DNA from: CAZWSX01 sp964636985
Lineage (GTDB): Bacteria > Planctomycetota > Planctomycetia > Pirellulales > Pirellulaceae
Assembly (NCBI GenBank): GCA_964636985.1
Contig: CAZWSX010000021.1
Span: forward strand, 71,837 to 135,836
Direction: 5' to 3'
DNA: 64,000 nucleotides
Part shown: in pieces, positions 50,229-59,185 of the stretch
Position numbering within the stretch: position 1 is the stretch's first letter
Layout of the letters: each line of letters starts with the position of its first letter
Made by a program: the position numbers and the translations under genes
Notes under the pieces: generated by a model
What the model saw: only the letters and a program-made list of their open reading frames with translations
What the model was told of the DNA's origin: nothing
Database searches by the model: none

Positions 50229-50849
50229 TCACCCCGCCTTGCTCCCCGCCTCACCCTCCTTCACCAGCGCATTGGCAAACCGTTGAAAACTCTCCGCGTA
50301 GCGGCTCGCGATGGTGGGCCAATAACCTCGCACGTACACCTTGCTGAAAAAGTGGGCCATGTTCCGCTGCCACTCGTCCCAGTCTTCGGAATCGAGCAGC
50401 CGGTATCGCACGTGGTGCTTGTAGATCTCCTCGTAAATCGTGAACCCCAAGTCGCACAAGTGATGGAGCTTGTAGCGATGCTCCATCGGGCCGACTCCTT
50501 CAAACGGCTTGTTCAACAGCTCGTACTCCTGGTCGTGCTCGACGATGAACTTGTTGAACGAATCGAGCCGGGCGTAGAGTTGCCCATCAAGCGTGGCCTG
50601 CGTGTTCCGCTGCACCAGCTCCGACTGCTTGCGCAACATATTGAATTGCAGGGCGACAAAGATGAGCGCGATGGCAGTTCCCAAGCCCCCAATACTGGTG
50701 CAAACCCGCTGGACGACTTCCAGCCATCCGGCCACCTGCCTGTGTTCCTCGGCGGCAACAAGCGGAGTCAACATCAACCCCAGCGCCAGGCCGATCACCA
50801 CGCCGACCACAAGCAGCACCCAGGAAAACGTGTTCGCATCCCGTTTCAA
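50229..50849 (-). CDS. Membrane protein with long cytosolic helical domain
   Basis: A 206-residue protein with two hydrophobic segments at residues ~9-32 and 45-66 and then a soluble, helical and charged domain (~70-200) containing RLDSFNKFIVEHDQEYELL and a region rich in Trp, Tyr and His. I do not recognise a named family, though the layout resembles DUF4760-like proteins. It begins with TTG at 50849 (GAAGGG upstream); no ATG is near. It is the upstream member of a two-gene unit with the NPYxAP protein and is preceded on the same strand by the first LRR gene, 70 bp away. Low certainty on function. Confidence 0.6.
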   Translation of the reverse strand: MKRDANTFSWVLLVVGVVIGLALGLMLTPLVAAEEHRQVAGWLEVVQRVCTSIGGLGTAIALIFVALQFNMLRKQSELVQRNTQATLDGQLYARLDSFNKFIVEHDQEYELLNKPFEGVGPMEHRYKLHHLCDLGFTIYEEIYKHHVRYRLLDSEDWDEWQRNMAHFFSKVYVRGYWPTIASRYAESFQRFANALVKEGEAGSKAG

Positions 50850-50919
50850 TGTCGATACCCTTCTGCAAGTTCACTTAAGACGACAATGAGTTGCCTCCCT
50901 TCCGCCACAGCCCTCAAGT

Positions 50920-51960
50920 CTATGGGTGCCAGATCTCGCAGTCCGGCAACGCTTCCCGAATGCTTTTCACTCCTTCGGGCGTGACTTGAGTTAGTCTCAA
51001 ATCAAGGTATCGCAGCCCAGTGAGCCCGTGCAAATGCTTTAGCCCCGCGTCGGTGATCTGCGTCTTGAGGTGCAACTGATATAGCTGGGTCATCCCACCG
51101 ACGCTTTCGAGTCCCTCATCCGTAATTTGAGGTCCAAGGGAGAGACGTCCATACGGCTTCGTCCCGCCGGGATCAGCCGTCGTCAACTTGGGGAGGGTCC
51201 GAAGATGGCCCAGTCCAATATCCGTGATGGCCGTGTTATGGGCGAGAACGGTTGCCAGGTTGGGATGGTTCCTCACATGCGCAAGCCCCTCATCTGTGAC
51301 GTCCGACCTCACCAACCATACGGTTGTGATTTGAGGCATCCCAGCGACTTCCAAAAGTGCCGCATCGGCCTCTTGCATACCACGCAAATCGAGCGCACGA
51401 AGCTGAGGCAGTTCACGGAAGCGTTCGACCAATTGGCTGTCGGTCGTACGAATGGCAAAAACATCGCGGAAGAAATGCTCGCCAACGATGTCAACCAACC
51501 ACGACGCTTGGTTCGCGCGGCCGATGGGCTTGAAGGGATAGATGGATGAAAAGGCCACTTTGAATGTGTCGGCACACTCGACGCTGCCACCACCTTCTAA
51601 AACCGCTTGCGCAATCTCCCGTTCTCGCGCCGCGCGCCCTAGATCCCGCGCCAGCCAGGCACACGGAATTGCCACCGCAGGCACCATCAAAAGCAGCGTC
51701 GCCAGGCTGAACTGAGCTTTCCTCTTCGTGAACCGGCTGAGCAGCACCGCGCCTGCCATCACCAGCAACAAAATCGCCGTCGCCGCCACCGTAATCAAGA
51801 CCGTGAAACCCTTCCGCTCGTTGAACCAGAACCAGCGGTACTGAGCCGAGAGAAACAGCACGCCCTGCATCACGAGCACGGCAAACAAGAACTTGGCCGG
51901 CGTCGGTACGTACCAACGCGGCTTGCGACGCGTCGCAACGTTGGCCTCATTCGCGCTCAT
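50920..51960 (-). CDS. Membrane-anchored LRR protein, array member 1
   Basis: A 346-residue protein, first of seven paralogues. It starts with a short polar leader and RKPRWYVPTPAKF. Hydrophobic segments follow at ~23-40, 52-75 and 84-102, the last as QFSLATLLLMVPAVAIPCAW. The soluble part carries the family linker VGEHFFRDV and then about six LRRs of ~24 residues with the TDxGL core (SDVTDEGLAHVRNH, TAITDIGLGHLRTL, TQITDAGLKHLHGL, TQVTPEGVKSIREA). ATG 51960 is preferred because paralogues start at the same place, though the frame is open to 52053. LRRs usually bind proteins; the partner is unknown. The cytochrome gene lies just upstream. Confidence 0.8.
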   Translation of the reverse strand: MSANEANVATRRKPRWYVPTPAKFLFAVLVMQGVLFLSAQYRWFWFNERKGFTVLITVAATAILLLVMAGAVLLSRFTKRKAQFSLATLLLMVPAVAIPCAWLARDLGRAAREREIAQAVLEGGGSVECADTFKVAFSSIYPFKPIGRANQASWLVDIVGEHFFRDVFAIRTTDSQLVERFRELPQLRALDLRGMQEADAALLEVAGMPQITTVWLVRSDVTDEGLAHVRNHPNLATVLAHNTAITDIGLGHLRTLPKLTTADPGGTKPYGRLSLGPQITDEGLESVGGMTQLYQLHLKTQITDAGLKHLHGLTGLRYLDLRLTQVTPEGVKSIREALPDCEIWHP

Positions 51961-52075
51961 AAGCAATGCTTTAACCCATTGCCAAGAAACAAAACTGCCA
52001 AGAAACAAAACGGGAGCGTCCTGCTCCCGTTCGAAACTCTCTCCGTAAACCACAAATCGAACGCTTCTTCAGCGT

Positions 52076-52426
52076 CTACTTGCCCGGCATCTTGCCTTCT
52101 TTAATGAGATCGCCGAACGTCTTCCCTTCGGTGCCGCTCTTTTCCTTCGCGGCTTTATCCAACGCGGCCTTGATCTTCCCGGCGTCCTTCGAGTTCTTCT
52201 CGCCTAGCGCTTCGCCGAAAGCCTTGGCATAGTCGTTTCGCTTCTTCTTGTCGTCGCCCCCGTTGTGGCACGCGGCACACTTCATCTCTTTTTGTGCGCC
52301 GAGTTCCTTGTCGTATTTATCCCAAAACTCTTTGTTGTACGGCGGGCGCGCTTGGAGCAGCCCGGCCGATAGCACGACTGCTACCGAAGCAACGATGGCA
52401 CTAATAACAATCCCTCTGATCCGCAT
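52076..52426 (-). CDS. Small exported monohaem cytochrome c-like protein
   Basis: A 116-residue protein with a signal peptide (about 26 residues, ending LLQARPP) and one c-type haem motif CAACH near residue 50, in an otherwise lysine-rich, helical domain. The spacing and size suggest a small periplasmic electron carrier, but a distal axial Met cannot be placed with confidence (candidates lie in GKMPGK at the C-terminus). ATG 52426 follows GGAGG. It lies between two LRR genes of the array on the same strand. What it exchanges electrons with is unknown. Confidence 0.75.
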   Translation of the reverse strand: MRIRGIVISAIVASVAVVLSAGLLQARPPYNKEFWDKYDKELGAQKEMKCAACHNGGDDKKKRNDYAKAFGEALGEKNSKDAGKIKAALDKAAKEKSGTEGKTFGDLIKEGKMPGK

Positions 52427-52587
52427 GAAGCGTCCTCCACTAGGTAACAGAACCGGGACGGTGAGAGGCCTAAGTTATGACGCAACCAAGACCTGGCCAC
52501 TCGATTCCCTTCCAAGTGCCACCGTCAATAACCGCCCGGAATTAGAGACCCCCCAAAGTGCGAAGTCAATCCTCGACAGGTAACAGG

Positions 52588-52779
52588 CTATTTCGAGTTG
52601 CCAGCCTGGTTTGCGATCGACCTGGATCGCCGCCAAAAATAGAAGTCCAAGACCAGGCCAATCAGTCCGCCGACTCCGCAGTAGAGCAAGACATCCGCCA
52701 TCACGTTATCGCCGGGCTTGGGATCTGGAAAAACCAGAAACCCAATCACGCCGCCAACGAAAAACAACGGGATTCTCAT
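52588..52779 (-). CDS. Tiny two-helix membrane protein
   Basis: A 63-residue protein with two hydrophobic segments (residues ~3-18 and 27-47), a short polar loop (PDPKPGDNV) and a basic tail (WRRSRSIANQAG). Composition and the sharp basic end look like a real inner-membrane protein, but no family is recognised. ATG 52779 is the first in frame. It lies between the cytochrome and the second LRR gene, all on the minus strand. Confidence 0.5.
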   Translation of the reverse strand: MRIPLFFVGGVIGFLVFPDPKPGDNVMADVLLYCGVGGLIGLVLDFYFWRRSRSIANQAGNSK

Positions 52780-52846
52780 GCCCCCACACTATCGCGCAGC
52801 AAAGAGCCCTGCCAGAGAAACCTGATGCCCTGCTCAGTCCACCCCG

Positions 52847-53923
52847 TTAATGCTGGCCGATATCGGGCCGAGCATCCCGCAGCTTCCCCCGTCCCGCCGC
52901 AGTCACCTGCGTATCATCCGTCGAAAGATCGATCAGCAAGATGAAGCTCCGCAGCTGATCCAGCCCCGCATCGGTAATTCGCGTTCCGTCGAGCGAAAGC
53001 TTCTCGATCTCAGGCAACGCCTTGAGATGCTTCATTCCCCCATCGGTCACTTGAGTTCCATTCAGGTTCAGCCGTCTCAAATACACCAGCGGCTTCAGCT
53101 GCGCGAGTCCCGCGTCGCCGGTCTTCGTCTGCTCCAGCGAAAGATCTCGCAGGTGCGTCATGTTCTTCAAGTGCGCCATCCCTCCATCCGTCACGCGCGT
53201 GCGATTGAGGCTCAGCGTGTGCACCCGCGTCAAGTTCTTAAGGTGTGCCAGCCCCTCATCGGTGATCTGAGTGCCATCGAGTTCGATCCATTGCAGTCCC
53301 ACGAGGTCCTTCAAATGGACCAGCCCACGATCCGTGATCGAAGAATCAGGCAACCGCAGCATCCGTAAGCGTGCGAACGACTTAAACGATGCAAGATCGG
53401 CATCGTCGGCGCCGCGATGAAAGATATCGTAGACGTCGTGAAAGTAGTCCTCGCCCAGCACCGAGTGAACCCACTCGGGACCCCACGGCCACACCGACTT
53501 CGGCACCAACAGCGACGGGTGGTCGCCAGTATAGGCAACCGTCGAAGCCCCCTTGGCATGGATCGTATCAACAATCTCCCGCTGATGCCGCGCCAGCGCC
53601 AGCTCGCGCGCAAACCAGCAACAAGGAACCGCCGCCACCGGCACCATCAATAAGAGCGTCGCCAGGCTGAACTGCGACCTCCTCTTGGTGAACCGGCTCA
53701 CGACCACCCACCCAGCCAACAACAAAAGGGAGAGAGCCGTCACGGCCATCGCAATCAGAACCGTACAACCTTTGAACTCATTGAACCGGAACCAGCGATA
53801 GCGATCCGAAAGAAACAGCACGCCCTGTAGCACGAGCACTGCCAACAAGAACTTGGCGAGCGTTAGCACGTACCACCGCGGCTTGCCCGGTGTCGAATCA
53901 GCCGCCGAGGAACTCGCCGCCAT
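52847..53923 (-). CDS. Membrane-anchored LRR protein, array member 2
   Basis: A 358-residue paralogue of member 1. It has the GKPRWYVLTLAKF start, hydrophobic segments near residues 25-41, 53-76 and 83-100 (QFSLATLLLMVPVAAVP), the linker LGEDYFHDV and about seven regular LRRs: SSITDRGLVHLKDL, TQITDEGLAHLKNL, TRVTDGGMAHLKNM, TKTGDAGLAQLKPL, TQVTDGGMKHLKAL and TRITDAGLDQLRSF. It is the most regular LRR domain of the set. The final segment (TQVTAAGRGKLRDARPD) caps the solenoid. ATG 53923 is the first in frame. It lies 42 bp after the end of member 3 on the same strand. Confidence 0.82.
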   Translation of the reverse strand: MAASSSAADSTPGKPRWYVLTLAKFLLAVLVLQGVLFLSDRYRWFRFNEFKGCTVLIAMAVTALSLLLLAGWVVVSRFTKRRSQFSLATLLLMVPVAAVPCCWFARELALARHQREIVDTIHAKGASTVAYTGDHPSLLVPKSVWPWGPEWVHSVLGEDYFHDVYDIFHRGADDADLASFKSFARLRMLRLPDSSITDRGLVHLKDLVGLQWIELDGTQITDEGLAHLKNLTRVHTLSLNRTRVTDGGMAHLKNMTHLRDLSLEQTKTGDAGLAQLKPLVYLRRLNLNGTQVTDGGMKHLKALPEIEKLSLDGTRITDAGLDQLRSFILLIDLSTDDTQVTAAGRGKLRDARPDIGQH

Positions 53924-53965
53924 AGCTGTCTCCAGTGCGACTTGAAGTGGTGCTCGCGCTTCTGG

Positions 53966-55012
53966 TTATTGAATCGGGACATCGCTAGGGATTCCCGAGG
54001 GGCCGTCTCCAACAAAGGGAAACTGAAATTCGCAGTCCGGCAGTGCCGCCCGGAGTTTTTTCACCCCGATCATGCTGGCCTGCTTGTTGTCTAACGTGAG
54101 GTGCCTCAAGCGTGAGAGTCCTTTCAGGTTCTCCCAACCCGCGTCGGTAATGCTGGTACCACGCAGCGAAAGGGACTTCAATTGAGTCCAGCCACCCACC
54201 ACATTGAGTCCTTCGTCGGTGACTTGGGTCCTCCCAAGGTCTAAATGCTCCAGCCGCCGCAATGGCGCCAAATGTTTGAGGCCGGCGTTTGTCACCTTCG
54301 TGTTGTGGAGATTGAGTGATTCTAGCTCCCGTAGATTACCGAGATGGATCACACCCGCGTCCGTGATGGGCTGGTGACTCAGCCGGAGGAGCCTCAGGCT
54401 AGTCAGGCCGCCCAGATGTGCCACGCCCGCATCTGTGATTCCGTCGTCATCGAACGCCAGTGCGGTGATGTGTGTGAGCGCCCCGATTTTTCTCGCGTTC
54501 TCGTCCGCAGAGTGGTCGACTTCTACGTACACCTGGCCGACGAAGAAATCGTCTCCTAGCACCGTTTCGAGAGCCGTACGCAACCGCCGGTGCAAATCGT
54601 CAGGCAACAGCGCGGTGGTAAGGTCGACATCATACGTGACGCTACAGTCGATCGCGTCCAACGTCTCCCGCCGCTGTTTCGTAATCGCCAATTCGTGCGC
54701 AAGCCACCCGCAAGGAATCGCGACCACCAGGATCAAAAGCAAGATCGACGCCAGACTAAACTGCGCCTTCCACCCGAAGAGCCGCTGCCCCAACTGCCAA
54801 ACCACCAGCAGCAACAGCAACACACTCGTAGCCGCCACGACGAGGATAACCGTATAACCCTTGTGCTCGTTGAACCAGAACCAGCGAAAATAGGTAGAGA
54901 AAAACAAAACGCCCTGCAGCGCCAGCACAGCAAACAAGAACTTGGCCGGCGTCGCAACGTACCAGCGCGGTTTGCGACTTGTTTGCGAGTTGGAGAGCGA
55001 AGACTCGGCCAT
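53966..55012 (-). CDS. Membrane-anchored LRR protein, array member 3
   Basis: A 348-residue paralogue. It keeps the SRKPRWYVATPAKF start, hydrophobic segments at ~22-38, 51-70 and 80-98 (QFSLASILLLILVVAI), the linker LGDDFFVGQV and about seven LRRs, including DGITDAGVAHLGGL, QPITDAGVIHLGNL, TKVTNAGLKHLAPL, TQVTDEGLNVVGGW and TSITDAGWENLKGL. Repeats have slightly more variation than in member 2, and the C-terminal 25 residues (FQFPFVGDGPSGIPSDVP) are unlike the other members. ATG 55012 is the first in frame. It lies 61 bp after the end of member 4. Partner unknown. Confidence 0.82.
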   Translation of the reverse strand: MAESSLSNSQTSRKPRWYVATPAKFLFAVLALQGVLFFSTYFRWFWFNEHKGYTVILVVAATSVLLLLLVVWQLGQRLFGWKAQFSLASILLLILVVAIPCGWLAHELAITKQRRETLDAIDCSVTYDVDLTTALLPDDLHRRLRTALETVLGDDFFVGQVYVEVDHSADENARKIGALTHITALAFDDDGITDAGVAHLGGLTSLRLLRLSHQPITDAGVIHLGNLRELESLNLHNTKVTNAGLKHLAPLRRLEHLDLGRTQVTDEGLNVVGGWTQLKSLSLRGTSITDAGWENLKGLSRLRHLTLDNKQASMIGVKKLRAALPDCEFQFPFVGDGPSGIPSDVPIQ

Positions 55013-55073
55013 AATATGACTTTCTACCCGTGACCATCGCGCGCCATTTCGGGCAGCGAAGTGGAATCGAGTC

Positions 55074-56168
55074 CTAGCGCAGCGACGTTTTAATCTGACA
55101 GCCCGGTAGTTTTTCTTTTAGGCCGTCCACTCCCTCTGTGCTGATCTTCGTATCCAGAAGGGTGAGTTTATCCAGCTGAGTCATTGCCTTGATCGACTCC
55201 ATCCCCAGCTCCGTGATTGATGTTGAACTCAACGTCAATTCGCGAAGCGGCGCGAGCGCTTTGAGGTCTTCCAAGCCAGCGTCCGTGACTCTATCTGCCC
55301 AAAGTTCAAGAACTTTTAGCTCTTCGAAACTCGCCAGGTTCTTCAGTCCCGCATCCGTCGCGCCATCGCTGATGATCGTCAGCCTTTTGAGACGATTCAG
55401 TCCTGTGAGAAGCGCAAGTCCCTTGTCTGTAATCCCGTGTCCGCTAAGACGAAGTGTTTCGATCAAACGAAGCCCCTTAAGGTGCTGCATACTCGCGTCC
55501 GTGATTTGAGGGACGCCGATGCTGACCGACTCTTGAATATCCAAGCGGCGCAGTTGACTCAATCCCTTCAGGTTTTCTAGTCCCCTATCGGTCACTCTTG
55601 CATCACGGATGGTAAGGGCTTCGAGCTCGAGCAAGGCGCTCACCTTTTCGAGGTCGTCATTGGTTGCTCGATCAATCCACACCAAAGAAACTTCTGTGAA
55701 GAAGTCTTCCCCAAGTTGAGGTTCTAAAATTGGCAACAAGTCATGCCACGGCCACGACTTGTCTGGGCGTCTCACCTTGTACGTTGCTTGATTTCGACCC
55801 GTTGAAAAGGTCGCGACTGCCAATCGCTGCCTTCTTGCCAGGTCTAAGGACTGTCCCAGCCATCCGCACGGAACCGCCATCACGGGCACCACAATCAACA
55901 ATGTGGCGAGACGGAACTGCAACTTCGATTTGAATAGCCGGCTTACCAAGGCAGCGGCCACCAGTAACAACAGCGCCATCGCCGTCGCGGCCACGGTAAT
56001 CAAAACCGTGTAACCCTTCCGCTCATTGAACCAGAACCAGCGGCAGTGAGCGGAAAGAAAGAAAACTCCCTGCATCAAAAGCACGGCGAACAGGAACCTC
56101 GCCGGCGTCGGCGCATACCAGCGCGGTTTGACTGCTGCCGCATCGCCTGAAGACGAACCGACCGCCAT
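55074..56168 (-). CDS. Membrane-anchored LRR protein, array member 4
   Basis: A 364-residue paralogue, with KPRWYAPTPARF, three hydrophobic segments (about 17-34, 47-70 and 78-96, the last following QFRLATLLIVVP), the linker LGEDFFTEV and seven or eight LRRs such as ARVTDRGLENLKGL, PQITDASMQHLKGL, HGITDKGLALLTGL, DGATDAGLKNLASF, DRVTDAGLEDLKAL and TSITELGMESIKAM. Single repeats are of irregular length. ATG 56168 is the first in frame. The HhH gene starts further upstream on the same strand (98 bp), so the array is interrupted here. Confidence 0.82.
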   Translation of the reverse strand: MAVGSSSGDAAAVKPRWYAPTPARFLFAVLLMQGVFFLSAHCRWFWFNERKGYTVLITVAATAMALLLLVAAALVSRLFKSKLQFRLATLLIVVPVMAVPCGWLGQSLDLARRQRLAVATFSTGRNQATYKVRRPDKSWPWHDLLPILEPQLGEDFFTEVSLVWIDRATNDDLEKVSALLELEALTIRDARVTDRGLENLKGLSQLRRLDIQESVSIGVPQITDASMQHLKGLRLIETLRLSGHGITDKGLALLTGLNRLKRLTIISDGATDAGLKNLASFEELKVLELWADRVTDAGLEDLKALAPLRELTLSSTSITELGMESIKAMTQLDKLTLLDTKISTEGVDGLKEKLPGCQIKTSLR

Positions 56169-56228
56169 ATCTGCTCCCCGCGCAAAACCAAACCCACTCC
56201 TCGCAAGTGTATCAGGTCCTGATACCGT

Positions 56229-56265
56229 CTTCTCTCCGAGCCCTCTGCGCCCTCTGTGGCAAAAT
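56229..56265. repeat. ACAGAGG tract (complement)
   Basis: CCCTCTGCGCCCTCTGTGGC followed by AAAATCC, as at 58651-58689 and 24652. Confidence 0.7.
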
Positions 56266-56266
56266 C

Positions 56267-56584
56267 CTATTTCCCCTGCCGGAAATCCAACCCCTTCGCC
56301 CGCAGCGCCGCGCGCATCGCCTCAATCGCCTTCGGCCCCATCCCATGCATGGCCGCAAGTTCCGCCTCGGAAACGCCAACCAACTGATCCAAGTCGGTAA
56401 CGCCCGCCGCCACCAGCGCCCGCAACGCCGGCCGCGCCACGCCAGGCGGAAAGTTGTCCTCAATCGCATCCGTCTGCGCATGTGACGCCAAAGAAACGCG
56501 CGGCTTCGGCGAGGCCGATTTACCACTGGCACTTTTCTTCCGCTTCACTACCTTCGTCTTCACTGGCTTCCGTTTAGCATTCAT
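56267..56584 (-). CDS. Basic protein with HhH-like C-terminal domain
   Basis: A 105-residue protein. The first ~40 residues are a lysine-rich, serine-rich disordered tail (KTKVVKRKKSASGKSASPK). The rest has two helix-hairpin-helix-like motifs, PALRALVAAGVTDLDQLVGVSE and LAAMHGMGPKAIEAMRAAL, as found in DNA-binding and RNA-polymerase alpha-C-terminal-like domains. A nucleic-acid-binding role is likely; the target is unknown. ATG 56584 is the first in frame and lies 15 bp after the stop of LRR member 5, suggesting co-transcription. Confidence 0.72.
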   Translation of the reverse strand: MNAKRKPVKTKVVKRKKSASGKSASPKPRVSLASHAQTDAIEDNFPPGVARPALRALVAAGVTDLDQLVGVSEAELAAMHGMGPKAIEAMRAALRAKGLDFRQGK

Positions 56585-56599
56585 CGCTCGGCACCTGCA

Positions 56600-57604
56600 T
56601 CAATCCATAATCAAACAACCTGGCAAAGCCCTTCGAAGCTTCTTCACTCCCTCAGGCGTAACCTGCGCCTCCTTCAGCTCAAGCAGCATCAATTGCGAGA
56701 ATTCCTTCAGATGCTCCAGCCCCTCATCGGTAACTTGCGTCCCCCAAAGGTCGAGCAGCTCCAACTGCGTCATCCCCTTAAGGCGTTCCACTCCCGCGTC
56801 GGTTACTTTCGTTCGTGCGAGCCCCAAGTCCTTCAGCTGCTCTAATTGTGTGAGCGGCTCCAAGTCCTCGTCAGACGTCTCCGTCCCAGTCAGCTCTACT
56901 TTTTCAAGAGCGGGAAGGTCGCGAAGCGGCTCCAACCGAGTGCCAACGAGCTTGGTGCTCATGAGCTTCAGTTTTCGCAGATGGTTCAATCCGCGAAGGC
57001 GCGACAAATCAAATTCGATGGGCTGCGGGCATTCAAGCGACTCCAGCTGACGGAATACATGAATCCGGTCCAGTGCTTCCGGCTTTGAAATAGACAAATG
57101 GGTGACGTCATCGAAAAAGTCAGTCCCCAGCACGCGACAGAGACGGTTCTCGAGCGAGTTGAGGTAGCGAAAATTCGTCCCCCGTGGAAACCTGTCAAAC
57201 CTTCGCTGTGAAGCCGCCGAAGTGTCGATATCGCCTCGTCGATCGCTGATCCATCGAACAGCTTCCCGCTGCTGCCGCGCCAAATCGATCTCCCGAGCCA
57301 ACCAACCGACGGGAATCGCTACCACGGGAACCATCAGCAGCAATGTCGACAGGCCGAATTGCGCCTTCGATTTGAAGAATCGGCTTACCAGCACGAACGC
57401 AAAGAACAAGAGAAGCAAGATTGCCGTCGCCGCAACCGTAACCAAGACGGTGTAACCCTTTTGCTCATTGAGCCAGAACCAGCGATATTGGGCCGAGAGA
57501 AAGAAAAAGACCTGCATCACCAGCACAGCCAATAAGAGCCTTGGCAGCGTAAGCGCGTACCAGCGCGGCTTGCCAGCCGGCAAAGAGTTCCCAGTCAATG
57601 CCAT
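56600..57604 (-). CDS. Membrane-anchored LRR protein, array member 5
   Basis: A 334-residue paralogue. It has GKPRWYALTLPRL, hydrophobic segments at ~18-36, 47-68 and 77-95 (QFGLSTLLLMVPVVAIP), the linker LGTDFFDDV and six LRRs, of which TKVTDAGVERLKGM, TQVTDEGLEHLKEF and AQVTPEGVKKLRRA are clear; the earlier ones (TKLVGTRLEPLRDL, TETSDEDLEPLTQL) have drifted. ATG 57604 is preferred over GTG 57610, because GAGAGG then lies at normal distance and the stop of member 6 (57607-57609) is 2 bp upstream. The two genes are tightly coupled. Confidence 0.82.
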   Translation of the reverse strand: MALTGNSLPAGKPRWYALTLPRLLLAVLVMQVFFFLSAQYRWFWLNEQKGYTVLVTVAATAILLLLFFAFVLVSRFFKSKAQFGLSTLLLMVPVVAIPVGWLAREIDLARQQREAVRWISDRRGDIDTSAASQRRFDRFPRGTNFRYLNSLENRLCRVLGTDFFDDVTHLSISKPEALDRIHVFRQLESLECPQPIEFDLSRLRGLNHLRKLKLMSTKLVGTRLEPLRDLPALEKVELTGTETSDEDLEPLTQLEQLKDLGLARTKVTDAGVERLKGMTQLELLDLWGTQVTDEGLEHLKEFSQLMLLELKEAQVTPEGVKKLRRALPGCLIMD

Positions 57605-57606
57605 GC

Positions 57607-58638
57607 TCACCTCTCCGAAAGCTCGCCGCCTGGCGAAAACGTCTTCGCCGGATCAACGGCGGAGCCAGGATAATTCGATAAGTCGATTGGCCCTCCCGGA
57701 GTGCGCGGTGGACGACCGCGTTCCGAAGCCCTACGACGTCCTCTGCGACGCGGAGGGGGCGATTCCTGCGAGGACAGAGTGTCATAATTGGAGCCAGAGT
57801 ACGCTTCTAGCTCAACGCGGAAGGTTTCAAACTCCAATCGAGGGTTCCCGCCGATATAGCACTTGCCCGCAAATGCCTTCGTGAAGGCGTCGCGACCGAG
57901 AGGCGTCACGTTCGATTCGAAGATCGTTATGTCCTTGAGCGAGGCCATGCTCGAAAGTCTCTTCAAACCCTCGTCGCTGATCTCTGTTTCAAAAAAACTG
58001 ATCTCTTCAAGATGGCGGAGTTGAACAATTGCGTCCAAATCGGCATCGCCGATGAGAACTCCTGACATCACATCGAGACTCTGCAATTCCGGGAATGAAG
58101 CAACGTCTGAAAGCCGATTGCCATCCGCGAGGAGTACCGAGTGGATTTCACCGAAGAACTCGTCGCCGAAAGCCTGTAGCAACCATTTTGGTGTTCCCTC
58201 GTAAGGTTCGACAAAACCACTAGCCGCTCCGCTATTCGCCTTTGTTAGAAAGAAACACAAGGCATAGCCACCTTCCCGCTCGATTTGCGCGACCGCCTCG
58301 GTGATTCGCTGTGCTTTCTGCATCTCCCGCGTCAACCATGCGCACGGCAGAGCCACAGCGGTAATCATCAACAGGAGTGCTGCCAAGCCAAACTGCGCTC
58401 GACGCCTCAGCAGATGCGCCCCCACAGCCCAGACCGCCATCAAAAAGAAACCTGCGGCGACGGTGGCCACAGCAATGAGCACGGTCCAACCTTTGTGCCT
58501 GTTGAACGCGAACCAGTCATACTGATCCGACAAATAGAGCGCCACGACACTCAGCAGCAGCAACGCAACGAACATCCCTGGCGTTGGCACGTACCAGCGC
58601 CGTCTGCGAGCCAGCGAAGCATCAGCGGCGTTAACCAT
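57607..58638 (-). CDS. Membrane-anchored LRR-family protein, array member 6 (degenerate)
   Basis: A 343-residue divergent paralogue. The N-terminal half matches the others (RRRWYVPTPGMF, three hydrophobic segments with QFGLAALLLMITAVALP, linker FGDEFFGEI). Only about three recognisable LRRs remain, the best being TEISDEGLKRLSSM. The C-terminal ~75 residues are instead proline- and arginine-rich and disordered (PPPRRRGRRRASERGRPP), which no other member has. The start ATG 58638 follows a divergent 547-bp gap. It precedes member 5 by 2 bp, so it leads that part of the operon. Confidence 0.78.
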   Translation of the reverse strand: MVNAADASLARRRRWYVPTPGMFVALLLLSVVALYLSDQYDWFAFNRHKGWTVLIAVATVAAGFFLMAVWAVGAHLLRRRAQFGLAALLLMITAVALPCAWLTREMQKAQRITEAVAQIEREGGYALCFFLTKANSGAASGFVEPYEGTPKWLLQAFGDEFFGEIHSVLLADGNRLSDVASFPELQSLDVMSGVLIGDADLDAIVQLRHLEEISFFETEISDEGLKRLSSMASLKDITIFESNVTPLGRDAFTKAFAGKCYIGGNPRLEFETFRVELEAYSGSNYDTLSSQESPPPRRRGRRRASERGRPPRTPGGPIDLSNYPGSAVDPAKTFSPGGELSER

Positions 58639-59185
58639 GAAAACGCTCCGCCCTCTCTCTGCGACCTCGGTGCCCTCTGTGGCAAAATCCGAATCACCCC
58701 CAGCCCGCCAACGTCCTTGCCTCGAAACCGCTTTCCCCTTAGTACTCTATTCGATCGGCCACGCTTCCGCGTCTGCGCACTTTTCCCATCCGCACGAGAG
58801 GAGTGGCCCGTTCGCCCCAAGCAGGCGACGCTGCGGCTAGCTCGGACTTTGTACAACCGATTCCGGCTCGCAATCGTCAATGCCCGCTGCGGCGTCCGTG
58901 ACGTCGAGCGTCGACACCCGTTCTTTGACAATCTGGTAGAACGATTCTTATAAACCGCGGGCCGATCCGGTCTCGCGAGGGGTACGTAACCCTCGCGAGA
59001 TGTCGGCACGCTGGATGGCTGCAATACGCGCCATTGGCCCAGCACTTGCCATCTCATCCACAGCAAGCGCCGTTCCCTTTCCTCCTCCCTGCAAGGACGG
59101 CGCTATCGCGCCATGTCGCTGCATCGGCTTGCGACATGCGTTCGAAATCGCGGCACTTCCCGGGAAATGGTTGAGGACACGAACA
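58639..59185. other. Divergent intergenic region
   Basis: 547 bp between LRR member 6 and the STN-domain gene. It has an ACAGAGG-family copy at 58651-58689. The frame of the STN gene is open upstream to 59000 but lacks coding-like composition there. I see no further gene, and promoters could not be placed. Confidence 0.5.
58651..58689. repeat. ACAGAGG tract (complement)
   Basis: CCTCGGTGCCCTCTGTGGCA and AAATCC, same element as at 56229. Confidence 0.7.
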
